DNA of 64,000 bases. It comes from Lumbricus terrestris. Lineage: Eukaryota > Annelida > Clitellata > Crassiclitellata > Lumbricidae. Under the pieces are notes generated by a model that was not told the origin of the DNA, searched no databases, and was given only the letters and a program-made list of their open reading frames with translations. Below are positions 24,901 to 52,411 of this stretch, one piece after another (positions within the stretch are counted from its first letter, which is position 1; each line of letters opens with the position of its first letter). The stretch lies in assembly GCA_949752735.1 (NCBI GenBank), contig OX457042.1:27616772-27680771 (forward strand), in the 5' to 3' direction. A program made the translations under genes and the position numbers.

Positions 24901-25213
24901 ACACCTATGCCTACGCGTGTATGCATTCCTATGCGCATGATACCACTAACTGCATCGAATCTTAATCACATATAATTATGTATAATTGTATATTGTACAT
25001 ATCTATCCTCAAATAGTCTGTCAGCACGTGTGTGGTTGTGACTGGAAATCAGTCAGACAAGAAAACTGTTGATGAACCAGCAGATCTAAATAGTCAACGA
25101 TTACCTTCTAAGTTATCAGAATGGATAACTGGATCGATATAGGGGCTTCGGACTTGGTTGCCCCCATCACACGGGAAGTATTTTCTCAAACAGCTTCTGA
25201 AGCAGTTATCCAT
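14268..25213 (-). CDS. Src-family (FRK-like) non-receptor tyrosine kinase A, ten coding exons, 497 aa
   Basis: This gene should phosphorylate protein tyrosines in the cytoplasm or at inner membranes. Coding exons are 25213-25105, 24194-24110, 23551-23429, 22445-22354, 21745-21590, 20469-20323, 18843-18584, 16791-16638, 15165-15034 and 14503-14268. All junctions have GT/AG and keep the frame. The domain order is a short unique region (1-36), SH3 (about 37-93), SH2 (about 107-203; FLVR Arg133) and kinase (about 220-480). Gly loop G228-N-G, Lys249, alpha-C Glu264, HRDLRAAN with Asp341, DFG at 359-361, activation Tyr371 and tail Tyr489 are present. HRDLRAAN and the tail Tyr favour the Src family. 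The start has an in-frame TAA three codons upstream. Odd points are no Gly2, a Met293 gatekeeper and ALE for APE. It lies downstream of, and is paralogous to, kinase B. Length fits Src relatives. Confidence 0.93.
14700..14850 (-). mobile_element. tRNA-derived SINE
   Basis: On the minus strand a head reads GGTGGTGTAGTGGGTATG (A-box-like) and then GGTTCGAATTC (B box), followed by a tail containing GGGACCTTGATCAAG. It lies in intron 9 of kinase A. The same head and tail order recurs at 52080-52221. Confidence 0.75.
14872..15014 (+). mobile_element. LINE 3' UTR remnant next to an exon
   Basis: GGCCCTGGCTAGCGGGACC and TTTTGGGTCTCCTGGATG match the 3' UTR of the LINE at 28.4-30.2 kb (GGCCCTATTAGCGGGATTTT, then TTCTGGGTCTCC). 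The tail ATAAAATGTTATGTTATG ends about 20 bp from the donor side of exon 9. Confidence 0.6.
15034..15165 (-). CDS. Kinase A exon 9: P+1 loop to helix F
   Basis: The acceptor is TTTAAG|AT and the donor is G|GTATGA. It encodes [19 protein letters not shown] and [17 protein letters not shown]. The usual W-T-A-P-E is W-T-A-L-E here. The SDVWSYG helix F Asp is kept. Confidence 0.94.
15429..16285. mobile_element. hAT-type element in kinase A intron 8
   Basis: The left end CAGTGATACCGCTCC and right end GGAGCGGTAACACTG are inverted repeats with one mismatch. ACAAGGAC flanks both ends as an 8-bp duplication (15421-15428, 16286-16293). AAAAGCCAAG words are clustered inside each end. An (AAT)n tract with a SINE-tail-like GACAATTTATATGGCGCC lies at 15965-16015. 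No transposase frame is present. Confidence 0.88.
16638..16791 (-). CDS. Kinase A exon 8: catalytic and activation loops
   Basis: The acceptor is ATTTAG|AT and the donor is GAAG|GTAGGC. It encodes the catalytic loop [12 protein letters not shown], the metal-binding ADFGLAK and the activation-loop DEYLLGE. The Arg-Ala-Ala-Asn order is the Src-family form of the catalytic loop. Confidence 0.95.
17128..17200 (+). mobile_element. LINE 3' tail
   Basis: GAGCGCCTCTTAATAGGTATC followed by GAAGGGGCGCTATATAAATT and a TGATTGATTGA tail is the recurring 3' end of a LINE family in this window (other copies near 12.6, 21.3 and 46.7 kb). Confidence 0.6.
17256..17640 (-). mobile_element. tRNA-derived SINE with amplified head
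   Basis: Read on the minus strand, an A-box-like TGCAGTGGTTGACATGC is followed by a B-box-like AAGTTCAAATCC, a body with CAGATATTTGGCTAGGGATC and a tail GGCGCCATAGAAATTGTC plus (ATT)n. The tail resembles the LINE tail GGCGCTATATAAATT. The head section is repeated five times. It sits in intron 7 of kinase A. Confidence 0.75.
17477..17637. repeat. 31-bp tandem repeat, five copies
   Basis: The unit GTTGACAGTCAAGCATGTCA plus ACCACTGCACT recurs five times with almost no substitutions. Each unit contains one copy of the SINE A-box-like segment. Confidence 0.95.
17883..18146. mobile_element. hAT-type MITE in kinase A intron 7
   Basis: The left end CAAGGCCGTAGC and right end GGCTACGGCCTTG are inverted repeats with one mismatch. 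GTTCCATC flanks both ends (17875-17882, 18147-18154). ACACCCCC-type motifs occur in inverted order inside both ends. Confidence 0.9.
18584..18843 (-). CDS. Kinase A exon 7: N-lobe and hinge
   Basis: The acceptor is TTGCAG|GA and the donor is CAG|GTGAGG. It encodes [11 protein letters not shown] (ATP-binding Lys), FLEEARMMH (alpha-C Glu) and [12 protein letters not shown], where Met stands at the gatekeeper position of Src IVTEYM. Sixteen of its 87 residues differ from kinase B exon 7. Confidence 0.95.
19600..19965 (+). mobile_element. LINE 3' remnant in kinase A intron 6
   Basis: The plus strand ends in [14 protein letters not shown] and a stop. This parallels the KSFITRMLYKNVY end of the LINE remnant at 55.4-55.9 kb. 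It is followed by a 3' stretch ending in TCTTATCTTATCTTA, a short tail repeat. Confidence 0.6.
20217..20315 (+). mobile_element. LINE-type 3' tail shared with kinase B
   Basis: GGAGCACCTCTGAGCAG, CATCCTGAAAAGTT and a following TGAATGACAAATGAACGAAT tail occur just before the exon 6 donor. The matching place in kinase B (45550-45660) holds GGAAGCGCCTCTGAGCAG with the same tail, so the insertion predates the duplication. Confidence 0.6.
20323..20469 (-). CDS. Kinase A exon 6: SH2 end, linker, Gly-rich loop
   Basis: The acceptor is TTTAAAG|AG and the donor is G|GTCAGT. It encodes the SH2 end (DGLGCRL, compare Src DGLCHRL), an SH2-kinase linker, [19 protein letters not shown] and the loop GNGKFGEVW. 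Only three residues of 49 differ from kinase B. Confidence 0.94.
21000..21340 (+). mobile_element. LINE 3' end in kinase A intron 5, shared with kinase B
   Basis: GGGAGGACCTCTGAGTAG, TTATCTTAAGCGGCGCTATA and a TAGATAAATAGACAGA tail match the 46.46-46.76 kb segment of kinase B intron 5 in the same position and direction. Confidence 0.6.
21590..21745 (-). CDS. Kinase A exon 5: SH2 second half
   Basis: The acceptor is TTCTAG|AA and the donor is ACAG|GTAAAT. It encodes [39 protein letters not shown], aligned with Src LSVSDFDN, VKHYKI and FNSLQQLVAYY. Confidence 0.93.
22183..22285 (-). mobile_element. SINE tail fragment
   Basis: (AAT)n, GACGACAAATTCCATGG, AACACAGCACATGCTGTTAC and GTCAGAGGTACGCC match the 3' half of the SINE at 17256-17400 on the minus strand. 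It lies in intron 4, about 70 bp from exon 4. Confidence 0.6.
22354..22445 (-). CDS. Kinase A exon 4: SH2 first half
   Basis: The acceptor is TTTGTAG|C and the donor is AGAG|GTCTTT, weak but in phase and at the same place as in kinase B. It encodes [19 protein letters not shown] and [10 protein letters not shown]. The phosphotyrosine-binding Arg of FLVR is present; Gln replaces the Glu of FLVRES. Confidence 0.93.
23429..23551 (-). CDS. Kinase A exon 3: SH3 second half
   Basis: The acceptor is TTTCAG|GT and the donor is AACC|GTAAGC. It encodes GWWMAKN and [11 protein letters not shown], the Trp pair and the G-x-IPSN-Y/F-V end of SH3 domains. Confidence 0.94.
24110..24194 (-). CDS. Kinase A exon 2: SH3 first half
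   Basis: The acceptor is TCTGCAG|AA and the donor is AACAG|GTTATT. It encodes [20 protein letters not shown], the ALYDY motif and acidic RT loop of an SH3 domain. Confidence 0.94.
24313..24352. repeat. Perfect 18-bp hairpin in kinase A intron 1
   Basis: TTATTCCAGGCAGATGGC, loop TTTG, then its exact reverse complement. No flanking direct repeat was found. Confidence 0.9.
25105..25213 (-). CDS. Kinase A exon 1: start and short unique region
   Basis: ATG at 25213-25211 follows an in-frame TAA by two codons. It encodes 36 residues beginning [15 protein letters not shown], and the donor is GAAG|GTAATC. There is no Gly2 for myristoylation; Cys4, Cys8 and Cys15 with basic residues could be palmitoylation sites. 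The short Cys-containing start resembles FRK more than Src. Confidence 0.82.
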
Positions 25214-26848
25214 TCTGATTTATAATCATCCGATTCTCAATAAGATTTCCATTTCAATTGAAACTGAGAAACATCCTCATGATGGTGGCATTAATCTAGG
25301 TAAAAATTCTGCATTTGACAAACAACACAAAATATGTTAACAAAATATAAGTTTATTTCTACTGCATAATATACAGACAGCCCCAATGAGTTTCTAAAGT
25401 TAGGCGACATTCAGATACATGCAATTCTTAACATACTATGATATAACCAATCGTTGGACAAAATATGACATCAGCCTAAGTCTACATATAATAGAGGGGT
25501 CGATGGATGGCAATACATTAAAAAAAAACTTGTGACAAGCTGAAAATAGAACAAATGCAACAGTATTATACTATAATACACTGTAATGAAGATAGCCAAA
25601 CCTTGGGCCACCGGACCTTTTTATACGGACCCATTCGTAATTTGACCACTTTCCCCTTGAAAATATCAATTTCTCTACTATTCAAGAGTACTTGGGGCAC
25701 AGAATTGGATATAAAAAATTAAGAAAAACTCAGTGACCATCAATGACACTGACCCACCAAAAGCAGCATGGAACTCCGAGCGCTTATGCCGAATCGTAAT
25801 CAAAGTGCTGCAGTTTGATCTACGCTCGCGCAGCACATAATAAAACTCTGTAAGAATATTTACAAAAACATTTTTAAAAATATTTTTCTAAATATTTACA
25901 AGCATATTTACAAAAAAGGAAGAAACTTTACTACCTGTTTGATTCACCCCAAGCTCATTGGAACATTTTTATTTTAGTAACAAGGAAACAAGTCAAACAG
26001 TGTTGACTTTATCTAATCGTTTATCACGGTTACTATTTTTAGCTCAACCAATCACGGCTAACCAAAAGAACCACCAATCCCAGAAGAGATAGTATAGAAG
26101 TTGAAGTATTTTTCTGAAGTTATAAATGTGCGATAACATAATTAAAATCATACAAATTACATTACATCATTATACAGTAAACCATAATGGACATTTAATT
26201 TAACGGTTGGGCGCGTTTAGTGACATTCTCGATTAATGCTGTAAATAATTTGAAACTGAAAGTCGTGATCAGGTAAAAAAAATACACTGGCGAACGTAAA
26301 TACGATGAATCGTCTTCTGTGATTGGTTGGTTCTTTCATGACGTTTCATTGGTTGATCTAAAAATAGACCGCAAGTCCGACAGTTAAAATTTCATGTTAT
26401 ACTCTTGTTCCTTGCTCTGTTTCAACGTCACTGGGCAGCTCAACATAGGAAGATCTGCCTAGTAATATATATGAGGTCGTTGGTTACCACTGAGATTTCA
26501 AAAATAAACCCAGATTTCCATTAAAAAACCCAGGAAACCCAGACTATTCATTAAAGCTATTTTAGACCTCCTTGTTGGTTTTTCGCTTGTTCGTAAGGGG
26601 TTAGCAAAATGTTCGTAAAAAGAGTCGAATAAAATGTAATTACAACTTTACAAATATCAATTGTTGGGTCGAGTCTAGCAGAATTATAAACACATAACAG
26701 ACGTGGCTTAAGTTTACGAAGTCTTAAAGTTGTCGGAGGTTTCCAGCCAAATTGTCTTAATACGTCAACAAGACAACGTTTTGACCACTTAGAACATTAA
26801 TACTCTGCAACAAATAGGCTATTATACCACTAGAAGATTGACCTGATC

Positions 26849-26850
<2 letters not shown>

Positions 26851-26912
<62 letters not shown>
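26851..26912. repeat. (GT)n(AT)n compound microsatellite
   Basis: About 14 bp of GT alternation continues into about 46 bp of AT alternation. Confidence 0.95.
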
Positions 26913-26915
<3 letters not shown>

Positions 26916-27584
26916 TGTTATAGATGTCAAAACGGCTTAACAAGGGGAGAGAGAGGAGTGACCTGACCTATTTTGAGATGTCAAAATGGTTTATTTCTGT
27001 GCAGACCCTGTGAATTGACAACGTGAGATCTTGATTGTGGTGTTTAAAGCAAAAATTATTGGGGGAAAAGTATGCATCACAACCATTTTACATTGAATTT
27101 CACAAAATATCCATGTGTCGTAAATACAAAAATTTAATGTCAACTCGCCAAAATAAACCCAGATTTTGACCCCCCCAAAAAAACAGAAACCCAGACGAAG
27201 GCCAAAAAAACCAGATCTAGTGGAAAAACCCAGCTGTGGCATCACTGTTGCCACTGAGGTTTCAAAATAAACCCAGATTTCCTTTAAGCAAAAACTTAGA
27301 AAACCCAGACTTTTTATGTAAGCGATTTTTGCCCCTTTGTTCAATTTAAGTTGGATTTTCGCATGTTCGTATGAGGGTAACAAAATATTCGTCAAATGAG
27401 TCGAATCAAATGTAGTTAAACCTTTCAACTTTCGAGAAAATCAATTGTAAAAGCTGTAAGAGACTCGGCATCCCCATTGACAACAAGCTGAATCTCTATG
27501 TCGTGTGGCGTGCCGCGTGTGCGCATGCGCAGCGAGTGGGTCGAGCCTACAAGAATTGTAAGCACACGTACCATCACCTTCCTT

Positions 27585-27880
27585 AGGCCCCTCGATCCAT
27601 TACACCTCGGGTTTTTCATTCGAAACTAAAGACACTGCTTTTCAAGAACTCTTACCCTGTCTCATCTAATCCTCCACACTCCAATTCTCGGCTCAGACGA
27701 CACGCACCTTAGGCCTAGTAGCTGTTCCACTCCTCTGATCCTACAGTAACTCGACCCGGACCACCATGGACTACTCTTACGGACAACCCTTTTGACTCAA
27801 CGCAGCGCTCGTGAATAAGCCGGTACCCCGCGTTTGGCTTTCGAGTGGCGCTTTAGAAATTAGGAGATTACGATTACGAA
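27585..27880 (+). mobile_element. LINE 3' end (SITPRVFHSKLK family)
   Basis: The plus strand encodes SITPRVFHSKLKTLLFKNS and ends YPVSSNPP..RLRRHAP before a stop. This is a reverse-transcriptase carboxyl end, followed by GGCTTTCGAGTGGCGCTTT and a GATTACGATTACG tail. Related copies lie at 40515-41060 (plus) and 51560-51880 (minus). Confidence 0.7.
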
Positions 27881-28349
27881 CCTGTGGGTTTACGATGTTT
27901 TAAAATTGCCCCAAGTTGTCTTAATTAACTTCTTGCCAAATTTTCTTGATACATCAACAATCCAACGACTTAAACCACCTATAGAACTTTAATACTCGGC
28001 AACAACTAGCCCACTTCCCAGTGGCGCAACCAGGGGGGTGCTGGGGGGTGCTTGAGCACCCCCCAGGGCTAAAAAGGTGACCCACGCAATTTTTCCAAAT
28101 CCGATGAGTTTTTTGTGGGTGGGGTGGGGGGGGGGGTAGGGGTCTCTCGGTCTTTCAGATTTCACAATCACACAATCAAGCAATTAAGTTCCTTCATTCT
28201 TCTGTATTATAATTTTAGACAATTTCATGGTTCATAAAGCACTTGATTTTAGTGTTTAGCCGGTCTACCTGAGTTTGTCTGGGTCTCGATAATTTGCCTA
28301 TCCTGTGCCTTTACATTACAGTATCTCACCAATTTATTGATTATATGTT

Positions 28350-30152
28350 ACGACTTAACTGCCTAAAATTGCAATTCCGCTATCAGAGATTGTCAACTGC
28401 TCATTTACCACTGGAGTATTCCCCTCCGCATTGAAAACTGCCAAGGTCATACCCATTCATAAAAAGGGCCCGAGGGACAATGTTTCTAACTACAGACCGA
28501 TTTCTGTACTCCCATTCTTCGCCAAAATATTTGAAAAATTAATGTACGCACGTTTAGATAGTTTTTTATCAAAAGAGAAAGTACTATTTCAGTCTCAGCA
28601 TGGATTCCAACAGGGTCATTCTACCTACATGCCCCTTCTAAGCATACAAGACAAAATCTCTAATGCAATTGAAAATAACGAATACTCCCTTGGTATCTTC
28701 CTTGATGTAGCTAAAGCCTTTGATTCTGTAAATCATCATATTTTGATCAAAAAACTTTATAACTATGGAATTAGAGGGACACAACTACAATGGTTTGTTA
28801 GCTATCTTGAAAATCGTTTTCAACTGGTTTCTGTTAACAATTGTACTTCTGATCTACAACTCATTTCTCACGGTGTCCCTCAAGGATCTAATCTTGGACC
28901 TCTTTTATTTTTAATCTATATTAATGATTTACCCAATGTATCGCCTTCTATGTATTTTGTGCTCTTTGCTGATGATTCTAACTTATTTCATTCTGATAAA
29001 TCTATTGATACCCTATTCAACACTGTTAATTCTGAGCTTCACCGAGTCGTTGATTGGTTTCGATCTAATAAACTTACTCTAAATTTGGATAAAACCAACT
29101 ACATCCTCTTCAGATCCCATAAGAAAAAATATCCCAATGAACTTCCTATTCTACTTATTGAAGGGACTCCTATCACCGAAGTAACATCCACAAAATTTTT
29201 GGGCGTTTACATTGACCAGCATCTAAATTGGAAGGAACACATCAATAATATCTCTAGCAAAATTGCTAAGACTGTTGGTGTGCTATTTCGCTCATCTAAA
29301 CTGATTCCTGTCTCTATCCGGTCTATGCTATACTATTCTCTTATTTATCCCTATTTAACCTACTGTAATTTAATTTGGACATCTACTTACAAATCTAATT
29401 TTATCAGACTAGTCACCCTTCAAAAATATGCAATCCGTTTTATAGCTAATATTCCTCGCCGAGCCCACACCGCTCTGTATTTCAAGGAATTTGGATTATT
29501 AAAGATCGATCAAATTAGGCACTTGCAAATAGGAGAGTTTATGTACCGTTATAACCATGGCCTATTACCACTTGTATTTAATGATTTCTTTAACCTTACC
29601 TCTGATCGCCACTCTTATTCAACTAGAAAATTAACTGTTTATGACCTTCCCTACGCACATACTAATACTCGTCGATTCTCTATACAATATACTGGCTCCC
29701 AATGTTGGAACTCTCTCCCTACACATCTTCATTCCCTACCTAACACAAGATTATTTAAGCATAAACTTCGCCTTTATCTACTTAAAACACTTCCTGATAT
29801 GTAATGGTTAAGGTTTCTGCTCAGTGGTCTCGCCAAGCCCTTAGTTAAGTCTTTAGTTAAGTCATTAGTTAAGAGTTGTTTTTCTCGTTATATACAGAAA
29901 TGTCGATTGCTTAATTTTTTTTTTCTCTCCCTCATCATTTTTTTATTCCTACAATTGAATGCTCTGTCATGTTTTTCTTTTATATTTTACATGAATTATG
30001 GGTGGCCCTATTAGCGGGATTTTCTATCCCTTCTGGGTCTCCCCTTCTTCACCAAATTATGTTAATGTAGGCCCTATTATTCAATGCCATAATTGTATCA
30101 TGTTTGTTTGTTGTTTTGGTTGAGGAAAAAAAATAAAATAAAATAAATAAAT
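28350..30152 (+). mobile_element. 5'-truncated non-LTR retrotransposon
   Basis: The copy runs from within the reverse-transcriptase domain to a 3' UTR with GGCCCTATTAGCGGGATTTT and an AAATAAAATAAATAAATAAA tail. No endonuclease region precedes it, so it is 5'-truncated as is usual for LINE insertions. It lies inside the hAT-type element 28019-31801. Confidence 0.85.
28359..29804 (+). CDS. LINE reverse transcriptase, 3' part of ORF2
   Basis: This is the RNA-dependent DNA polymerase of a CR1/Jockey-type LINE. The open frame runs from 28359 (no true start codon; the 5' part is lost) to TAA at 29802-29804. Motifs in order are AKVIPIHKKG, NYRPISVLP, the Q-x-GF block QSQHGFQQGHST, LDVAKAFDSVNHHIL (first catalytic Asp), HGVPQGSNLGPLLFLIYIND, FADDSNLF (the catalytic Y/F-A-D-D), LNLDKTNY and FLGVYID. 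The carboxyl end has QCWNSLPTHLHSLPNT and FKHKLRLYLL. The frame is uninterrupted for about 480 codons, so the insertion is fairly young, although without its 5' half it is not autonomous. The family assignment within CR1/Jockey/L2 is inference. Confidence 0.9.
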   Translation: MPKIAIPLSEIVNCSFTTGVFPSALKTAKVIPIHKKGPRDNVSNYRPISVLPFFAKIFEKLMYARLDSFLSKEKVLFQSQHGFQQGHSTYMPLLSIQDKISNAIENNEYSLGIFLDVAKAFDSVNHHILIKKLYNYGIRGTQLQWFVSYLENRFQLVSVNNCTSDLQLISHGVPQGSNLGPLLFLIYINDLPNVSPSMYFVLFADDSNLFHSDKSIDTLFNTVNSELHRVVDWFRSNKLTLNLDKTNYILFRSHKKKYPNELPILLIEGTPITEVTSTKFLGVYIDQHLNWKEHINNISSKIAKTVGVLFRSSKLIPVSIRSMLYYSLIYPYLTYCNLIWTSTYKSNFIRLVTLQKYAIRFIANIPRRAHTALYFKEFGLLKIDQIRHLQIGEFMYRYNHGLLPLVFNDFFNLTSDRHSYSTRKLTVYDLPYAHTNTRRFSIQYTGSQCWNSLPTHLHSLPNTRLFKHKLRLYLLKTLPDM

Positions 30153-30169
30153 AAACATTTAAACTGATA

Positions 30170-31435
30170 GTACCGTGTGTGCAATTTTTTTGCAAAATTT
30201 GACAAAATGATATAGCTTTTAGTTGCCTCATGTTTATTATAATTATTGTCTTACATAAACTGCCATATTAGACCATGATCTTATTTCCTACTATATAATT
30301 ATAATGTTATTATTATTTATTATTATAATATAATTATGATACTATCATATGATATTATAATGTGCATAACACGGTACTGTAATTGGCGGATATTTAGGGC
30401 GATAAGGGAGACGCAAGTAATTGTTAGGCAACAGTCTGAAGTCTTAAACCCCCAAAGTTTGTGGTAAGCGGACGGAAATGCTTATATATCCCCCAATATG
30501 TCATAAATATTTCATAAATATTATTAAAATTTTCTGCAATGTTATCCACTGTTTATCCACAATGAACAATTTGGTTAAGACGACAGCCTAAAACGCTGTC
30601 ATTACAGTGTGTGTAAATTAAAAAAAACACAATTCCTAGACGATGGGAGGGGCATTTATTGGAATCTTATATCGCGTCTCTGAGCACTAAAATCATGAGT
30701 TATTTTGTAAAAATGACAGCTTTAAAAGTCACGGTGCACTGTGCAAATCCCAACATTTTTAAGTAGGCCTAAATGTGAGGCAACACTGAAATTTTAAAGC
30801 TATCAGCATTGAAAATGAACAATTTTATTAAGATGGCAGCTTAAAAGCCTACCATTACAGTATGGAAATTAAAATATAAAACAATGGAGAGGGGCATTGA
30901 AATCTTACACCATGTCTTTCAGCAATGAAATCATGATAAATTTCGCTAAAATGGCACCCTAAATCGATACCACTGCAGTGTGGAAATAAAACATTCTATG
31001 TTGGGGAGAAGGCACATCCTCCTGCCCAAACCCATTCCCCTGCTAGGCTTATGTTGAAATCTGAAATCACTCTTTTTTTTATCAGCACGGAAGTAATAGA
31101 GTTATTTTACTAAGTTGGCATCTTAGAATAATAAGCTTAAACGTGGATAATCAGAATTTTTTTATAATTGTGAGTATATTCATTGAAGTTTAGACCACTC
31201 TTGTCAGCAATGAAATAGTATAGCAATTTTCCTTTGGATGACAACTTAAAATGCTGCCATTGCAGTGTGGAAATTAGAAAATTTCTGATGTGGAGGGGCA
31301 CATCCCCTTCCAAAGCCCCTGCCCTCTCGGCGCCACGTGCTTCGAAGATTTTGCGTCGTATGCTCGCTTCTCCCCAGAAACTTTGTTTCCCCACAAGGGA
31401 CTAAAAACAGGTTATTGGGGAGGGGCTAGAAACAC
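30170..31435. mobile_element. Diverged relative of the satellite-bearing element
   Basis: GCCATTGCAGTGTGGAAATT at 31256 and weaker copies at 30600, 30735, 30865 and 30970, with TTAAGACGACAG and TTAAGATGGCAGC, follow the unit of the 7899-9811 element. Here the spacing is irregular and the units are old. It ends near AAACACTGATTATTAATTCTG. Confidence 0.6.
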
Positions 31436-31929
31436 TGATTATTAATTCTGCCACTCGCGGGCAGAGAAGGACTAAGACACTTTTTGTTTATTCTAAACAA
31501 ATGGGAAAAGACATTATTTTGTAAGTCCTAAACCGTGTTCTTCAGAAGTTTTCACGACTTTATCGCTCATAAATACAGCTGGCAAACAAAAGCCTGAAAC
31601 GCGCTCTAGCTGGAGCCAAAAGTAAAAAAATGCGTTGGTTTCTGGGGCTCCGCCCCAGACCCCGCTGGGGAGCTCACGACGCTCCCCAGACCACCTAGTC
31701 GGCATTGGCTTCGCGCCTTCGGCACTCGCTGCTTCGCACTTTCGGCGCTTACAATAATAATTCTGAGCACCCCCCAGGAAAATTTTCTGGTTGCGCCTCT
31801 GCCACTTCCTAAAGGATTGACCTGACCCAAAGATGTCGATAGATTTAATAAGTAGAGGAGCGACCTGACCTATATTGAGATGTCAAAAAGGCTTATATCA
31901 CATAATTTAAAAAAATTCAAAAAGCATAG

Positions 31930-32830
31930 GCATTATTAAGAGAGTCTCTTACTTGCTTCCCTCTCATGTGCTTATCAATCTATATTTCACCCTAGTCTAT
32001 CCATACCTTACTTACTCTAATTTAATTTGGACTTCAACCTATGATACCCATCTCCATGTTTTAAGGACCTTACAAAAAAAGCCATACGAGTTATCACTAA
32101 ATCCACTGTTAACTGTCATACTGGTCCCTTATTTGCTGAGCATAAACTCCTAAATATTAAGCAGATTAGATTTGAACAGACATCTCAATTTATGTATCAA
32201 TACATCAATAACCTCCTCCCTTCTTCCTTTGCATCTTACTTCTCTCCTGCATTGCATCCTGGACTCACTAGAGGTAATAGAGACTTCAGTATTATTTTTG
32301 CAAAAACAAATGTTCGGAAATTTTCTATTAAATTCCAAGGCCCTGTCATATGGAATAAAATTCCGATTCACATTCGTAAGGCTACTAACTTAACTCATTT
32401 TAAACACCTGTTACGTGTGTATACATTATATAATGTTTTCTGTTAATATAGCAGGAGGGGTTACCCATGCTAATGCTGATTTATTTGATTGTTTGATTGT
32501 TTTTGCTTTTATTTTGTTCTTTCTCTGAGTTTTTCATGTAGTGTTAACTACATTAGTTTTGTTTTTTATAATAATTTTTTTTCTTTCCCTAGTTAAGTAA
32601 TATCTCTGCATTCCAATACTCCCTTCAGCTTTCACTTTCTCACTTCACTTTGTTAATTAGGCCCCTGCTTAGCGGGACTTGTCCCTTTTTGTGTGCCTAT
32701 TTGCTCCCTCACTCTTATAATACCTATTCACTTTGAGTATTTTCTTATTGCGAATTATGTCTATACTTTGTTAAACATACATGTACAATTGAATTGATGG
32801 GATCAATAAAAATATGTCTATGTCTATTAT
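31930..32830 (+). mobile_element. 5'-truncated, frame-broken LINE 3' end
   Basis: The plus strand encodes VYPYLTYSNLIWTSTYDTH, then in a shifted frame FEQTSQFMYQYINNLLPSSF and FQGPVIWNKIPIHIRKATN, the last part of the same LINE type as at 28.4 kb (YPYLTYCNLIWTSTYKSN). A 3' UTR with CCCCTGCTTAGCGGGACTTG follows. Frameshifts show it is dead. Confidence 0.75.
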
Positions 32831-33237
32831 ATTATATAGGCCTATGTGCTTATACTGTATTATATACTGTAATACACTGTAATGAAGATAGCCAAAACTT
32901 GGGCCACCGGACCTTTTTATAGGGTCCCATTCATAATTTGACCACTTCGCAGAGCTATCCTTCTGCGTTACCAGGTCATAACGACTCATAAACGTGAGAT
33001 CTTGACTGTCGAGTTTCAAATAAAATTAAGAGGAACAAAAATTACGTATCCACAGTTTACATTGAATTTCACAGAATATTCATGTGATGTAAATACAAAA
33101 TGGTCAACTAACTAAAAATTAACCCAGATTTTGACCAGAAAAACCCAGAAACCCAGACGAAGGCCAAAGACTCAGATATAGTGGAAAAACCCAGGACCCA
33201 GATGTGGTATCGTTGCAAACAACTTGGGGAAAGTTGA

Positions 33238-33275
33238 AACCATCGATATTAATAGACCTATTAATATCGATGGTT
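33238..33275. repeat. Perfect 18-bp hairpin
   Basis: AACCATCGATATTAATAG, a 2-nt AC loop, then the exact reverse complement. No target duplication is apparent. Confidence 0.9.
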
Positions 33276-33758
33276 GTAACAACCACAACGAAAGAACTCT
33301 ATAAGCGAGGAGTGGTAACTCGTTAAAGTATTGTGTGTATATCCGGTCTTAATGCGCAGGCGTTGCGCCATCTGGCGCTGCGGTATTGGCGCCTTTCTGT
33401 AAGTTTAGGTTAAACAAGAGTGACAGACTCTGGTTGATGTCGATGGTTGACAATGCTGTTTTTACGATAAAGTCCTCTGCTTTGAGAGTGGGCGAATTCA
33501 CGTTTCGGGGGGGGGGGGGTTCGGCCGTTTTGGGCGGACGGCAACCGCTGAACCCAGACACCGATGAGACCCTTTGACCGGACATTATTTCCAACGACAT
33601 TTTACAAATCTTTGTGCCAGATTTTCAAAAAATACCAATTCCGATTGTAAATTCGCTGCACTGGCGAATTTTTCTAACGAGGAAATTTTACACATCTACA
33701 TTTTTCTAATGGGGGGGGAGAAGCGAGTTACATGTCGCGCTGTTCTGGGTATGGTACG

Positions 33759-33759
<1 letters not shown>

Positions 33760-33816
<57 letters not shown>
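33760..33816. repeat. (AT)n microsatellite
   Basis: About 57 bp of perfect AT alternation lies roughly 140 bp beyond the stop codon of kinase B. Confidence 0.95.
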
Positions 33817-33819
<3 letters not shown>

Positions 33820-33955
33820 TGTGAACAGCATCTCAATATTTTTGTGAGGGAATGTCATTCCTGGGACTCTTTCTTTCCTCAGAGACGTCTGTATTAAACA
33901 TTGCTTAATGAGCAAGCTGTAAACCACTGGCTTCCAATAAAATAATGTTCTGTCT

Positions 33956-52411
<18,456 letters not shown>

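Larger units (their letters stand above)
25214..28018. other. Intergenic spacer built of old dispersed repeats
   Basis: Segments recur within the spacer and beyond. AGATAGCCAAACCTTGGGCC at 25590 returns near 32890. The AACCCAGATTTC / AACCCAGAAACCCAG blocks recur at 26510, 27150, 27260 and 33120. GAYTGACCTGAYC is found at 26838 and 31817. No gene is supported. Confidence 0.6.
28019..31801. mobile_element. Large hAT-type element with nested LINE
   Basis: The left end CAGTGGCGCAACCAG and right end CTGGTTGCGCCTCTG are inverted repeats with one mismatch, followed inward by GAGCACCCCCCAG in both arms. The 8-bp CCACTTCC flanks both sides (28011-28018, 31802-31809). The interior holds a LINE copy (about 28.35-30.15 kb) and a segment (30.17-31.43 kb) related to the satellite-bearing element at 7899-9811. 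No hAT transposase frame is visible. Confidence 0.88.
32831..33955. other. Spacer downstream of kinase B
   Basis: It contains the repeat block shared with 25.6 and 27.2 kb, a perfect hairpin at 33238-33275, a poly-G run and the AT microsatellite. Part of it is likely kinase B 3' UTR. No polyadenylation signal stands out. Confidence 0.5.

Noticed and set aside
28019..31801. A hAT transposase gene inside the large element
   Set aside because: The only long frame is the LINE reverse transcriptase; no hAT dimerisation or catalytic motif is visible.
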